A DNA stretch of 64,000 nt from Pachyseris speciosa (GCA_016490735.1 JAEMWC010000230.1:820001-884000), one strand, 5' to 3'. Positions 21,387-33,014 are shown, counted from the first letter of the stretch. Numbers and translations: made by a program. The notes: generated by a model from the letters alone, not told the origin.

Positions 21387-22445
21387 CTAGTTTTTTATTA
21401 CTCTCTTGTTCTTCATCTGGTAAAATTTCTGCATTTTCCAAGACGGCATGCATTTTTTGAGGGAAAACGGAAGTAACTCTTTCAAAGCATGACGAAAGTT
21501 CGAACTAAATGTAAACAAAATTACAGGGTTCATGACAGTACTTAACATGGGAAAGACATAATAAGAGAAACCCAATATTAACTTACACTTATCTCTCATA
21601 AAAAGCTCAGGGAAAATGATTTTGAGTATTAAATAAATGCAAAAAAGGAACCAACAAACGATGAAGGCTACAAGGATCGATCTGAATATTTTCATGACGT
21701 TGTGATTGTCGCGATTTCTTTTGTGTTCAGCGCTGCTACCTTCCGCACCATATCTTGCTTTAAGCCTTCTTTTCAAAACACGCATTATGCGCGAGTAAAG
21801 AATGATAATTGTAATTAATATTCCAATAAGCATAAACAAGCAAAAGGCATAGTATACTGCAATTGAAGACGTGTTCAGTGCTAATATGCAAAATGTTTCG
21901 TGGCCAATGCTTTCTACTTTAGAATAGTACATTGTTGGTAAACAACAACCAATCGCGAGTATCCATGTTGAGAGCAGAAAAGCCCCTCTTATTTTCTTTG
22001 TTAACCGAGTGGCTTTGAGAGGAAAAACAGTTGCAATGTACCTGTCCACGGCAATCAAAAGTAGGCTTAGGAGGGAAACCGAGTGAGATACATTTCTCAC
22101 AAAAACTCCTGCTTGGCACCCAATCGTGGCCAGAGGGCCTTGTATTAGACTGCCTCGGTTTGTAATTATCTCGTCCGTGAGGTACAGTGGCCATGTTGTG
22201 AGACTACAAATAAAATCAGAAATTGCCATGTTGACGTAGTAGAAGTTGGTGCTTGTTCTGAGGCTTGGAGTTTTTACTACCGTGATAAACACGAGGATGT
22301 TGCCAATAACAGCCGCCAGGCTGAGTAGAGCCATGGCTGATGTGAAGAATATAGAAACTGGATAACGCCTCGATACGTCCTCAATGGAACTGGTGTTGGC
22401 GGAGTTTTCCATTGCTTTGGTATCTAGTGTCGTTTTAAAAATCAA
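21387..22445 (-). CDS. class A (rhodopsin-like) GPCR 2
   Basis: Almost identical to GPCR1 through the seven-helix core: DRYIATVFPL, the two extracellular cysteines and NPVILF are all present. Differences are few (PVSIFF for AVSLFF, KTP for KIP, LLPFS for LLSFS). After KKCMPS a one-base deletion (about 21440) shifts the tail to WKMQKFYQMKNK and an early stop, giving 352 residues; the original tail sequence persists in the next frame down to about 21325. All core receptor motifs lie upstream of the shift, so the receptor may still work with a new tail. The 3' splice site TTTACGCAG is conserved (exon edge near 22491). Confidence 0.9.
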   Translation of the reverse strand: MIFKTTLDTKAMENSANTSSIEDVSRRYPVSIFFTSAMALLSLAAVIGNILVFITVVKTPSLRTSTNFYYVNMAISDFICSLTTWPLYLTDEIITNRGSLIQGPLATIGCQAGVFVRNVSHSVSLLSLLLIAVDRYIATVFPLKATRLTKKIRGAFLLSTWILAIGCCLPTMYYSKVESIGHETFCILALNTSSIAVYYAFCLFMLIGILITIIILYSRIMRVLKRRLKARYGAEGSSAEHKRNRDNHNVMKIFRSILVAFIVCWFLFCIYLILKIIFPELFMRDKCKLILGFSYYVFPMLSTVMNPVILFTFSSNFRHALKELLPFSLKKCMPSWKMQKFYQMKNKRVIKN

Positions 22446-24664
22446 GTAAAACGAGCCAGATTTATTCTGAAACCAGTTGCTTTGACTTGAGCTGCGTAAA
22501 CAGAGATAACAAGTGTTTTAATGTTTTTATTTTCTCACGAGTTCTGGAAAAGGGGATCCTTGATTTTACTTCTTCTAAGTAAGTTTACAAGTCTATATTT
22601 CATTCTATTTCTTTTCTTCTGGGAACCATTTGACTGAGCAGAGTAGTAAGTAGGGTATTGTAAAACCCCAATAACATCTTTTAAATCGACTAACACGAAC
22701 TTGAAGAAAAACGAACTTATGTTTGGTTCCGAGAATATATCTTAAAACTACTGGTGTCTTTGGTTTTCGCAATTAACGCATTTTAATAGCTTAATTACTG
22801 ACATTAGGACACTAAAGCAGATTCCAGTAGCGCATTCCAATTATTCATAATCTGTATGGAATTTTGCATTACTGCTTACTCATGATCAGTTGCTCGAAAA
22901 CCAAGACTTTTTCTTAATAGCCAGGCTTGCCTGCATTATACTTAGGAACCTTTTCTCGGAGCTGAGCCTGCGGATAAGCAAGGGGAGTCAATATTGTTCA
23001 AGAAAACTATTAGCTGGGTTTTTGAAAGCTATATCGAGTAAAACGTGACCGAAGTAATTATATTAATTTAATTAATTTATTTATTTTGTTAGAATTTTCG
23101 TGTTCAGTGTTTGGTGGGACTACACATGAAAATATAGCTCTTTAAAGTATAACGAGGACTGCTCATGAAGTCTTCAGCAAAAGTTAGTTGAATTCGCTAC
23201 GAGTCTGAATGGATTTTTAAAGTTAAAAATGTTTAATTCCCCAATCGATAGTCCTATGTTACACTATGTTTTCTTTAAAACTATATACAACATCCAATAG
23301 AAATTTCAACTCTTCTCCAGAACTTATCCAGCATGTAGAGTTCTCAAAACTGCAACACGTGCTTCATTTTCTAAAGGACACCATCTGAAGGGAATCTCTA
23401 TTCAACACGACTCATTCACAGTAACATTTTCATTATATTTAAATAGAACTTGCAGTGTATAGTACATATCGGGTTAAAATTCACTAATAACAGTTTTGTT
23501 ACCTGCAAAGCTGCTAGGGTCAATAGATGGTGGAAAATTGTGTCAAACAATTTTAAATGTAACTGAAACGTGTTGCGGGGTCTGAGCTGTAATTTGACAG
23601 TGACGTTTGAAGAGGTCTTTCCGTTTATCACGACTGCTATGTACAAAATTTGCAATTATAATCAATGGAGCAATTGGGCAATTTTAAAAGGTAAACAAGA
23701 TAATACATATATGTGAATTATAATAAAATACTGGCCTCACAGAAAATCTTAAGCATTATCTCACTTTTAGCCCAAAATCTAGAACATCAAATCTTACATT
23801 TTATCTGCATGCTGACCACTGAACCTTCTTTATGACCCTTTTGGACAAATTGCTAGAAGGTTTGTTAAAGGATATAGCCCCTCCGTTTGAAATCTGAATA
23901 CCTTTTGCGTTTTTGATTCATGAGGCGTCGAATTGTTGTCAAGCGTCAATTTATGGTGTCAATGGCCAGAAATATATCGTGTGAATATATCGTCACAAAT
24001 AAACAGGGGGCAATACAATCTCGACCCTTTTTCCTATCGATGGCTGTACGACATCAAAGCAGGGTACAAAGAAATGATGGGAAATTGTCTTGGTCTTTGT
24101 GTTTCGAATGAATTAATATCTTTGATTCTAGCCTAGAGTCTCGGTGACATTAAATTGTAAGCACAACCTATTGATCCGCAGTTAGCTGCGAACTTAAAGG
24201 GTCAACGTAATCTCTTTAGAAATAAACAGATAATCGAACATGTCCTTCGAAAAAAAATTGCTGTCCCTTGTTGTAGACAGAAATTTACAGTGATCATTCC
24301 CAGACAAATATAAATGCTTTTATTAGTTCCTCTGCCACGAAAAAGATCTTCCCAACAATTACGTCTAATAGTTTGAACTGTTGGGTTAAATGATGTCTGA
24401 AGTTAGCCATTTTGCCAAAGAGAATCGCCTGTCATTCTCACTGAATAATGTACCTTTTAAACACGGTTAAATGGATCACCTCTGATTTACGATGCACGAA
24501 AAAGGAGCCGACTGTCTCGTGGCAGATTTCTCACGTCTCAGTCGTCCAACGATTGTACCTGACACTAAACATCCCACGCCTTGTAAGGTCGTACGTGCTA
24601 TATGTACGCAGCCTGCGTCGTAAAAGTCATTTTGAAATATATTATGCAATAAAATAATTCCCCA
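22446..24664. other. 5' flank of GPCR2, duplicated spacer
   Basis: Collinear with 5125-7345 but without the Penelope fragment. No gene was seen; short frames differ between the copies, so they are unlikely to be coding. Confidence 0.6.
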
Positions 24665-24665
24665 T

Positions 24666-26150
24666 TAATGTACACATGTCCAAGAAGAGGTAGAAGCAGC
24701 CTCTCGCAGCGTATCACAGCATGTCTTTTTGATGATTTGATGATTTTTGACTTACCTATAGTGAGCTTCTGAGTATATGGAAAGGAATGAAATCAAATAC
24801 ATCTGAGCTGAAATTACTGGAAACGTGATGGCTCCAATTCCCCCGTCTGATGCCTTCAACAGTAATATTTAAGCAACAAAGGACGCGTGTTTACATAGCC
24901 TCAACTAAACACGAGGGGAGGTTGGGAGAATTCGAGACAGTTATACAAACCCTCGACTGCATCTCGGGTTTGCATAACTGTCTCGAATTCTCCCGATCCC
25001 CCTCATGTTTAGATAAGGCTATGTAAACACGGAAAAAAGTCCTCTATTGCTTTTATAAAATATTTCTAAAAAATAATTCGACAAATAAAGGGAACATTTG
25101 TTTATTAACTTCTTGAGTGAAATAGACTTTCTCAATACACGCCCTGAACAATCGTATTTCCCACTAGCCAATCATAACGCGCAACTGACAACACATGAAC
25201 CAATCAGAGTTCGCGTTATAAAAGTCAAAATCAAGTTGAAATTGTCGGCAAGCCACATGCGAGCGCCATGTTGATCAAAGCGATTTCAGCTTTGATTCTT
25301 TCGAAATTGTGAAGAAAAATACCGAAGGTTCGGCGAGATCCAGAAGAAATGTTCAAAATATACGAATCGGTAAGGAAAAAACTTCAAGATGAAAAGTTTA
25401 TTTAAGCTGGAAATGAATGTCACTGTGCCTGACCGCTTCTGAAAGTGGCGCGAACTTGCCCGATTTGGCAGCCCGAGAACAAGGTTGAGAGGTTGAATCG
25501 CTCATCGTGCCTTGTGAAGATTTGCTGGATAGGAATCATAGCTTAAGCAGCGGATCCAGGTTGTAGTATATTTTTAGACTGAGAAGGTCTCAGAGAAAAT
25601 GCATTCTACGCTAATTTGACAGCCAAAACACGGCAACCGATCGGCCTCGCAGAGTTTAATTTGAAGCATTTACAGTCTGTAGCATATAGTTTGGTGTACG
25701 TTTTCGTGTAAATTGTTTTAAAGAAACAGTGTGTTATTGAGACGTTTATTGTAGTACTTAATGCAAAAAGTACCTTGAATAACGCTTGCTACCTATTTTG
25801 TTGCATATTTTGTCCTCTTAGCTTCGCCTTAGGTCGTCTAGCTTACGATCATCGAGGCAGGCAAAGCGTTGTGGTTGTTTTTTTTTGTTGTTTTGTTTTT
25901 TTTTTGCTTTCTTTCCTCGGGCTCACGGGGAGATAGCTAAACCACAAATCGAAATTTCTCCATTTCATTTATATTTGTACTTGAAATTGCTCTACGAGTC
26001 TTGCAAAAGCTTTGAAATGCTTTCAAATTGTACCGAGAAACACAAACAGCGTGACGTCACAACCGTGTTTACATACTATCATCTAAACACACCTATTGAC
26101 CAATGAGTGGGCGCGTACTATCTTAAATATTTTATAGAAAGAGTTCGTTT
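24666..26150. other. insertion between duplicated blocks
   Basis: Absent from copy 1. Contains a foldback hairpin (24887-25030), a partial relative of it at about 26063-26090 ('gtgtttacat'), and T-rich tracts near 25880. No gene was recognised. Confidence 0.5.
24887..25030. mobile_element. foldback hairpin element
   Basis: GTGTTTACATAGCC at the left pairs with GGCTATGTAAACAC at the right, and 'gagaattcgagacagttat' with 'ataactgtctcgaattctc', around a short centre. About 144 bp; possible flanking repeats GGAC and GTCC. No coding capacity. Confidence 0.75.
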
Positions 26151-26152
26151 CT

Positions 26153-26325
26153 TTTAACTACTGCTATACTCATAATTTGCAATTGCCATGCCATGACGAA
26201 AGTGCGTCAAAATGGTTGAAATGGACACCAAAATAACATGTTTGCATGCACATGATTATAATGTTTTGTTCCGGCAGAAGATCCCCCAGCCCTAACCCCA
26301 CCCCTAAGCAGAAGTTAAGAGGTAG
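26153..26325. repeat. segmental duplication, copy 2, second block
   Basis: Matches 7345-7505: 'ctcataatttgcaattg', 'gcatgcacatgattataa' and 'gcagaagttaag' are shared. Confidence 0.75.
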
Positions 26326-26836
26326 TTCGTGTTGATTTTTTTTTTCATGCTCAGTAATAGGAATGAAATATTGACAATTTTTATTTAATACATTAATGAC
26401 CCATTATTGACAATCAAGATCTGTCAAAAGGAATGACTTGTGGAGGCATCCAGCTTTTTAATTTGAAATGAATGTCTTATTGTGTTTGTATGAGCGTCCA
26501 TGTGCTATTAGCCTGCGTGATTTTAAAAGATCCAGACTCTCAAGTTCAAATGAACCCTTGGTTATTGTCACAAATACAATCTCGACACTTTTACGACGTC
26601 TCCAGCGATTATCCTACGCAAAAATAACGGTAATTAGCGTTTGCTTTTTATAAATAAATTCATCTCCAATTCTCGCCCAATATATGGTCCCACGATAATT
26701 TTAAGTACAACCAGGTCTTGACTTCTTTTCACTTAACAGTCAACTTGGAAGTTAATTGTGTCTCTCTGGAGGGAAATGCATAATTTTATTTCTAAATAAA
26801 AGGTTTTTGTGATCATTAGCTAACACAATAATTACT
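26326..26836. other. intergenic, nothing recognised
   Basis: AT-rich; one 61-codon frame without a recognisable domain. Confidence 0.5.
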
Positions 26837-27190
26837 GAGAATGAATATATGAAAATCATACATTTAAAGTTCGGATTAATGATTAAATACGTGACTAATC
26901 ATCGCAGTTATGAACACTACTTAAGAAGTAGTGAAAATAAATCCTGAAAAAAATTCAGGCTTGTACGGGATTCGAACCCACGACCTCTGCGATACCGGTG
27001 CAGCGCTCTACCGACTGAGCTAACAAGCCATCTGCATGGGAGCTGGTCGTTTCGTTGGTTCGTAATAAACCCGTGAGTGGTGAAGATATGAGAATGAATA
27101 TATGAAAATCATATATTTGAACTGCGGATTAATAATTAAATATATGCGACTGATCATCGCAGTTATGAACATTACTTAAACACGAAGACG
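26837..27190. repeat. tRNA-bearing 253-bp repeat, copy 1
   Basis: 'gagaatgaatatatgaaaat' occurs at 26837 and again at 27090, so 1.4 units of a 253-bp tandem repeat are present. Each unit holds one tRNA-like gene on the minus strand and 'catcgcagttatgaaca'. Related copies: 31470-31690, 57480-57745 (opposite orientation) and, more distantly, 32607-33141. Confidence 0.75.
26958..27029 (-). tRNA. tRNA-Thr(GGT)-like, repeat-borne
   Basis: 72 nt, with a perfect acceptor stem (GGCTTGT/ACAAGCC), D stem GCTC/GAGC and T loop TTCGAAT. The anticodon loop reads CCGGTAT: C instead of U at position 33 and an A-C mismatch closing the stem, so the anticodon would be GGT. A run of seven T within GCCTGAATTTTTTTCAGGC follows and could stop Pol III. 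GGT threonine tRNAs are rare in eukaryotes, and the gene sits inside a dispersed repeat, so a tRNA-derived element is likelier than a working tRNA. Confidence 0.6.
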
Positions 27191-27729
27191 CACTATAGAA
27201 GGAAAAGCTCCGCCCCCCGTTTCATTTGCATTTTAGTTTTACTGTCACCATTGTGCGATGGTGTAAGCAAACCATTTCGAATTTCAAAATTAGCGCCATA
27301 TTTCGAAACTCTCAAACATTGGCACGGCAATTTCAATGGTTAGCCAAATGAACCAAACAACGTCGAAATTTCAGCGATAATACGCAAAAAATCGTTCTGT
27401 GTACTCACTCTGTCTGGTGTTTGGTGAAACATTTGTTTGTGCGTTTAGCCACCCAACGTTATGTTTGACAAAACCGATGTTGGATAAAAATGTTTGATCG
27501 TTTAGCTGGGGCTTTAATCTTTTTTTTACGAGTACTCATTGCGATTACGTGTTAATAAGATAAGGGCAAACGTTTCTTAACGCTGTTGAGGCAGAGACAT
27601 CGGAAAACAGTCAGCCAAGCAGAGTAAAAACACTCGTTTGCGATCGCTTGCAAGAAAAAGCAACGGAACAAACAAACAGTTCAACAACTTCTTAGCGTAC
27701 AAAACGAGTAGAGATGATGGTTATTTATG
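27191..27729. other. intergenic, nothing recognised
   Basis: No coding or repeat signal that I can support. Confidence 0.4.
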
Positions 27730-28235
27730 CCCAGTCAAAAGAAAAATACAATTTTCATTCCCGAACAAAAGTAACAACGATTAAACCAAATGTTAAGCTT
27801 CAGTTTATTTAATTTACCTGTGTTGTAGAGGTTCTTGAAAATAAGTATCCACTTTAGTAAAAACACGAATCACCGAAAATAGCAAGCGGTTTGTCCAAAG
27901 GAAGAAATGTTTCCACTGAGTTTGAGCTACTCGTCCCTCCCATTAATGCCCGTGAGCTGTTAAGTGACATTGGTGAGCTGCAAGATGCCCTTTAAGCGAA
28001 GAATCATGTTAAATTTCGACCACACAATCCAAGCGCTATGCAAGTGATACCAAGTTTTAAGCTTTTCCTGCGAAAAATCTTTTGCTCTCCCTTTCCTATC
28101 ACTTGAAACATCACCTTCCGGAGTATCGTTAAACAATTTCCTGATTTTTATGCTTTTTGCGCGAAGAACTTCGAAAGAAAATGAAGTTGTTTTGGTCAAA
28201 ATGAAGAAACCACCTGAAAGTGAATTGACCATAAA
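27730..28235. repeat. duplicated block, copy B
   Basis: Counterpart of 12290-12820. The minus-strand frame 27960-28232 keeps DTPEGDVSSDRKGRAKDFS and continues EKLKTWYHLHSAWIVW, where copy A has a stop. Possible remnant exon of an unknown gene. Confidence 0.55.
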
Positions 28236-28320
28236 ATGGATGTCCGAGGATGTCCAATATCAAAAATGTACGCTGTTATGTTGGATTATGGCCGTCATGT
28301 TGGATTATTATTAGGATACA

Positions 28321-29671
28321 ATTACAGCGGTGATTATTTTGCCGTGAACACCTAAAATATGTCTGGATGTTAATTGTGTTGTAACCAATCACAGGCGAGA
28401 TATTCATACCACAGAAACCACAGGCAACGAACGGTTTCCTATCGGTCACGGAACAAATTATTTTCGTTTTGTTTAACATGTTTAAGGATACAAGCTGTCT
28501 TATTAGGAATCTAAAACACCACTGCTCCCCAAGATCAGTGCTGAGGACCGCATTCAGCACATCGTTCGATTTTAGAAAGACGCGACGCGACCGGCTTTCC
28601 GTGTAACGACATATTACATGAAGACAATAAAAAATGAACAATCGTGTATTCTTCTTAGAAAGATAAATTTTCAGATATGCATTCAACAATATATAGCCGT
28701 TGGGTTGTAACATGCGAGTTTACGGACATTTACGGAGATCTTTTGGTAATAAGAACTGCGATCGGAGATAATCATGTTTTTTTTTTCTTTTGCGCGCAAA
28801 ATGTGCTAATAATCGCATCCAAAGGGGACTTGAAATCTTCTTGGCTAAATCCCCTCATAACTAGTTTCCTACAGCATGTAATCCCCTGATATCAAATGCA
28901 TAAATGCCTTCAGAGAAAAAGCAAAATTATATTTTGGAAGGAATACCGAAAATTGGGCTGTTTACTTTGCGCGATGTGTCAATCATTCCACAGATGTTGA
29001 ATTTGGTCGGTGGTTTTCCAGTTTGCGATCTTGCGATCAAGGAACTTCTGCCGGCACAGTAGTTCGAAGGTTCAATCGTTAGCGCACATAAATCCAATCG
29101 CCTTGTTCTACAAAAAAAATATTAGCGAGGATTATGCTATCAGAAACGAAAACATCGACAAGAACAACTCTCGAATTTCAACTTTATTATTAGCTACCAA
29201 AAAAAAGAATAATAAATTACCAAAATAGTAAATTTCCCTGACCTAAAAAAAATGTGTTAACGCTTGCTGCGAATCAGAAAATTCTAGTGGCTTACCTTGC
29301 AACATTGTAACTTGCGATCAGGCGTAACTACCGATTTCGATCGTTACAATAAGTTTGAAAATTCGCACGCCAAACCGTCGCGTGCGTCGGCCCGGCACTT
29401 CGGCTTTGTAATCTCTTTCAAAATCGTTCAAACCTGTATTCTTCGCTATTATAGCACACACTGTAAACAAATAGGAAAGAAAAGCAATTGTTTACTTGTA
29501 AAGAGACTGAATGTTAAAACAAAACGAAAATAATTTGTTCCGTGACAGATAGGAAACCGTTCGTTGCCTGTGGTTTCTGTTGTGTGAAGATCTCGCCTGT
29601 GATTGGTTACAACACAATAAACATTCCAGACATATTTTAGTTGTTCACGCCAATATAATCACCGCTGTAAT
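28321..29671. mobile_element. long-TIR element, 1.35 kb, non-autonomous
   Basis: About 165 bp at the left (28321-28485) are inverted at the right (29510-29671): ATTACAGCGGTGATTAT, TGTGTTGTAACCAATCACAG and GAAACCGTTCGTTGCC are all mirrored. The interior of roughly 1 kb has no convincing protein; the 145-codon minus frame (28276-28713) starts within the arm and is unrecognised. No target-site duplication could be fixed, so the superfamily is open. Confidence 0.7.
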
Positions 29672-30279
29672 GGGACATTTCACATCCCATACATGAAAGG
29701 GCGGACGTACGGTCGTACGTACGGTGACCAAAACCAAATTTTCTCGAACAGATGGATTACCATATTTTCTTAAAATAAAACATTTTTTTATGTGGATATT
29801 TTTTATTGCTTAGCCACTTAAACAAAAACATTTGAGGCTAGTAACATATCAATGCTATTTTATTTGAAAACAACCATATGCTGCAAGATCTGGGGGGGGG
29901 GGGGGGGGAGGGTACTACTTTCTGGCCAGTACTTAGATTCAAGGTTGAAGACGCATGAAGCCAGCTTGAGGGGGTGGTGATTTTAAAAACTAGACAATAG
30001 AGCAGAGTTGGAGCCACTAGTGACAGTCAGAAGTCGATGATCATCTCATCTAGGGTAATTGAGTTTGATACTGTGGCTTGCCACGTGACCTGGCCAACTG
30101 CAAACCCAAGAGGTAACGTTAAGTTAAGCTTGGCCCTGAGCTTAGTTACCCACCTCCCTAGAAATTGTTTTAACTGTAGAACCTTAACTCTGATCCTGGA
30201 TTTAAGCTATCACCAACCATGACTTTCACTGAATAGTGTTAAAAGTCCCGGTCACCTGACCTCTAGTTTTCGTTGTTAA
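29672..30279. other. intergenic with poly(G) tract
   Basis: A near-palindrome CGTACGGTCGTACGTACGG lies at about 29707 and a run of about 18 G at 29891-29908. No gene was seen. Confidence 0.6.
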
Positions 30280-31294
30280 CCCATTGACTCCTAGCCGTTT
30301 TTACGTTTTCGGAGTGATTTTCCACCTATAAACGATCCATAACATTTCGCGACTCTTTATTTTAACTACCATGGAAAAGTGGTGCTGTCCTAAGGCACTG
30401 GAGGCTCAAGGTTTCTGAAAACTTCATTCTGACGTAGCTACTTTTCATCTGTGGAGCTACAACAACCGCCCAAGTTCGGTTTGCTTGCAACTTTTGCTAA
30501 GTTTACAGCCATTTTTCATCTTTAGTGGCTGCCTGATGAGCATCATTAAGCGTGACGGTAGCTAAGAGTCCACTATCTCAAAGAATCGAGCAAGGTGATG
30601 TACTTTGTTGTAGAATTTGCTTGTTACTCGACGAACTGGGAATTTCACCGATCGGACACTTAGTACTTTTGTGACTCCACTATTGATGAATTTCTCGACC
30701 TACTGCCGTATATTTTGAAAATTGTGGACACTGAAGATGACCACAAGCAGGAACTTTTGGCGGTAGGTCGGAGTGGCTGTAGACTTAGTTTATATGTGAA
30801 AGAATTGGGGGAAGGAACGGGCGCTGTCAAAAATTTTCGTTATTTCCCAGCATGCAATGCGGTCGAGATGTTGAAAATGGCGGAAAGGCTCGAATGCACT
30901 GGAACAAAAGGGTGTATCTACGCTCGGGAGAAGAATATGAACAAAAAAAAAAGTCATTTCTAAGCTAGAACAAGACTGAATTTTGTTATGATGGTTGAAG
31001 TTTGGTTTTTTGACGATGATTTCTTTAAAAAACATAAAAGCAAAAAGGGGCATTTTCGTCGTTTGCCTTTGACGTTAAAAACGGTCCGTTTCGTTCTTGT
31101 CCAAACTCAAACGGCCATATTTGGTAAAAATCGCTACACTTCTTGCGTTTATTGGATATCCAAATTTAAAGGACATTCCATTTCGTGCTCACAACTGACA
31201 GTTAAGGCAATATTCGTGCGATTGAGAAAGTTGCAATGTTTTGAAGCATGGCAGTCTTGTGCGGCCGGTTTCGGCCGGTGTAGGAGTCAAAGGG
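30280..31294. mobile_element. piggyBac-type non-autonomous element
   Basis: The ends CCCATTGACTCCTA (left) and TAGGAGTCAAAGGG (right) are inverted with one mismatch and sit exactly between two TTAA sites (30276-30279 and 31295-31298). TTAA duplication with CCC/GGG ends is diagnostic of piggyBac. The 1015-bp interior has small frames (30715-30963 and 30988-31380), neither with the DDD motifs of a piggyBac transposase. GGCCGGTTTCGGCCGG near the right end is a subterminal palindrome. Confidence 0.85.
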
Positions 31295-31298
31295 TTAA

Positions 31299-31469
31299 TC
31301 ATGGTGCTCGGCTTGGCGGCCCTTTGGGCCGCCGGAGCTCCGCTACAAACTTGTTGCTCAGAAGCGGTCTTTTATTGTAGAAATTTTCACGGAGTTCTGT
31401 ATGGGTCGACGGTTGACAAATGATCAGAACGTACCTAGGTACCGCTCCTTATATAGCGCGTCTTTGAGT
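31299..31469. other. intergenic, nothing recognised
   Basis: A short palindrome (GGCGGCCCTTTGGGCCGCC) at about 31314 is the only structure seen. Confidence 0.4.
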
Positions 31470-31690
31470 TTAAGCAGTAGGGAAAATAAAGCCTGAAAAA
31501 AATTCAGGCTTGTACGGGATTCGAACCCACGACCTCTGCGATACCGGTGCAGCCGTCTACCGACTGAGCTAACAAGCCATCTGGGAGCTGGTCGTTTTGT
31601 TGGTTCGTAATATAACCGTAAGTGTTGAATATATGAGAATTAATATATGAAAATCATATCAATTATTTGAACTGCGGATGAATGATATAT
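31470..31690. repeat. tRNA-bearing repeat, copy 2
   Basis: Same unit and orientation as at 26837, single and partly eroded. Confidence 0.7.
31507..31578 (-). tRNA. tRNA-Thr(GGT)-like, probable pseudogene
   Basis: Nearly identical to 26958-27029, but the D stem is broken: the minus strand reads GACG where GAGC should close on GCTC. Acceptor stem, T arm and T7 stretch are retained. Confidence 0.5.
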
Positions 31691-31785
31691 TATAGGCTTC
31701 TAATTATTTTTCAGATTAAGTGTGACCACTAAAGCGCCTCTCGAAAAAATTTCTGGATATTTGAGCATCCTGCTTCGGGATCGAT

Positions 31786-32112
31786 AAAACGTCTAAAATT
31801 TACTTTTTGCTATGTTATAACACCCAACGTTGGCACTAAATAATTTTACCATTTTGCCAAAAGTAAATATCACCTTGGGTTGGCGCTAAATTAAAAGGAC
31901 AGCCGCATTCCCACTGGCAGTTTTCTCACTCCCGATTTTGCTGTGTGACTGAACACAGTTTTCGGCAAGTCACGTAACTTCTTTTCAGCTGCTTGTCTGC
32001 AACGTTGACTGAGAAGTAATTAAAAAGTAGCTACGAAACAATAAAACAGTGATTTAATGTTCACACTTTCAAGAAGGGGAAAGAGCAGCCTTTAGCAACA
32101 AATGACAGTATA
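31786..32112. repeat. segmental duplication, copy 2, third block
   Basis: Matches 7515-7860: 'gcactaaataattttaccat', 'taaatatcaccttgggttg' and 'ttcaagaaggggaaagagca' are shared. The frames differ, so it is non-coding. Confidence 0.75.
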
Positions 32113-32606
32113 CCTTGAACGTTTCGGGCTAATCCGTCGCGGTGCCAACCAGCCAAATTTAATCCCGGAAAGCTTAAAAAGGACATATTTTTACCAATCT
32201 AAAGAGCCAAAGAGGTCAATGTAACAAACAGCATTTTGAGGGCTGCTGCGTGATACAAAGTTGACGGCAGCGGCGGATTACTTTCAACCAAGATCGTGGC
32301 AGAACCAAGACACTGAAAACCTGGGTTGACGCAGAGCAGTACGTTAAGGGCAACACTGAACGCTCCTATTTATGTGCAGTGTTGCACGAATTCCTTGAGT
32401 TCTTGGCACGGGAGGGGTAGTTGTAGAGATAACGCGAAAGCGATTGCCATTTGACATTATTACTCGGGCTGCCCGCGGGTCTCGCGCGGCGCCCGGGTCT
32501 AAGATTACCGACGGTTCTTCTTTTTCGTCGTCGAGTATCATCCACAAAGCTCACTTCCGGCGTTTCTGCGCAAGCGCTAACTATTTTGAACAGAGTGATG
32601 CCTCAA
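32113..32606. other. intergenic, nothing recognised
   Basis: Short overlapping frames on both strands near 32344-32702 share a GC-rich patch; no domain was recognised. Confidence 0.4.
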
Positions 32607-32676
32607 ATGAAGAATGATCCTCGCAGTTGTGAACGCAATTTATGCAATTGCGAAAAGAAGCCTGAAAAAAATTCAG

Positions 32677-32731
32677 GACTTCAACGGGGTTTGAACCCGT
32701 GACCTCGCGATTACCGGTGCGATGCTCTAAT

Positions 32732-32749
<18 letters not shown>
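32677..32749 (-). tRNA. tRNA-like gene, tandem unit 1
   Basis: Acceptor GGCTTCA/TGAAGTC (one G-T pair), D stem GCTC/GAGC, T loop TTCAAAC. The anticodon arm TCGCA...CGCGA leaves an 8-nt loop CCGGTAAT and an A-C mismatch, so no normal anticodon can be read; GGT is the nearest. Followed by seven T. Probably a tRNA-derived repeat. Confidence 0.5.
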
Positions 32750-32764
<15 letters not shown>

Positions 32765-32926
32765 AGGTCAATTGTGGGTTCATATGTTCCCGTGAAAGAA
32801 ATGAGTGTGAATGATATATGAAATGAATCATATATGAACTGCGGAAATGAAATCAAATGAAGAATGATCCTCGCAGTTGTGAACGCAATTTATGCAATTG
32901 CGAAAAGAAGCCTGAAAAAAATTCAG

Positions 32927-32973
32927 GACTTCAACGGGGTTTGAACCCGTGACCTCGCGATTACCGGTGCGAT

Positions 32974-32999
<26 letters not shown>
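32927..32999 (-). tRNA. tRNA-like gene, tandem unit 2
   Basis: Copy of the gene 250 bp upstream, with one base change in the D loop. Same abnormal anticodon loop. Confidence 0.5.

Positions 33000-33014
<15 letters not shown>

Larger units (their letters stand above)
20733..24665. repeat. segmental duplication, copy 2 (with GPCR2)
   Basis: Counterpart of 3645-7345, in the same orientation. It starts at 'gcgattgcctataaaga' and runs to 'ataaaataattcccc'. Homology to copy 1 resumes after 1.5 kb of unrelated sequence at 26153-26325, and again after 5.5 kb at 31786-32112. Confidence 0.85.

Noticed and set aside
28276..28713. 145-codon minus-strand frame as a gene
   Set aside because: Starts in the interior and ends in the inverted arm of a transposon-like element; no domain seen.
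30530..30560. CTGATGAGCATC as a hammerhead core
   Set aside because: No downstream GAAA and NUH pairing; chance match.
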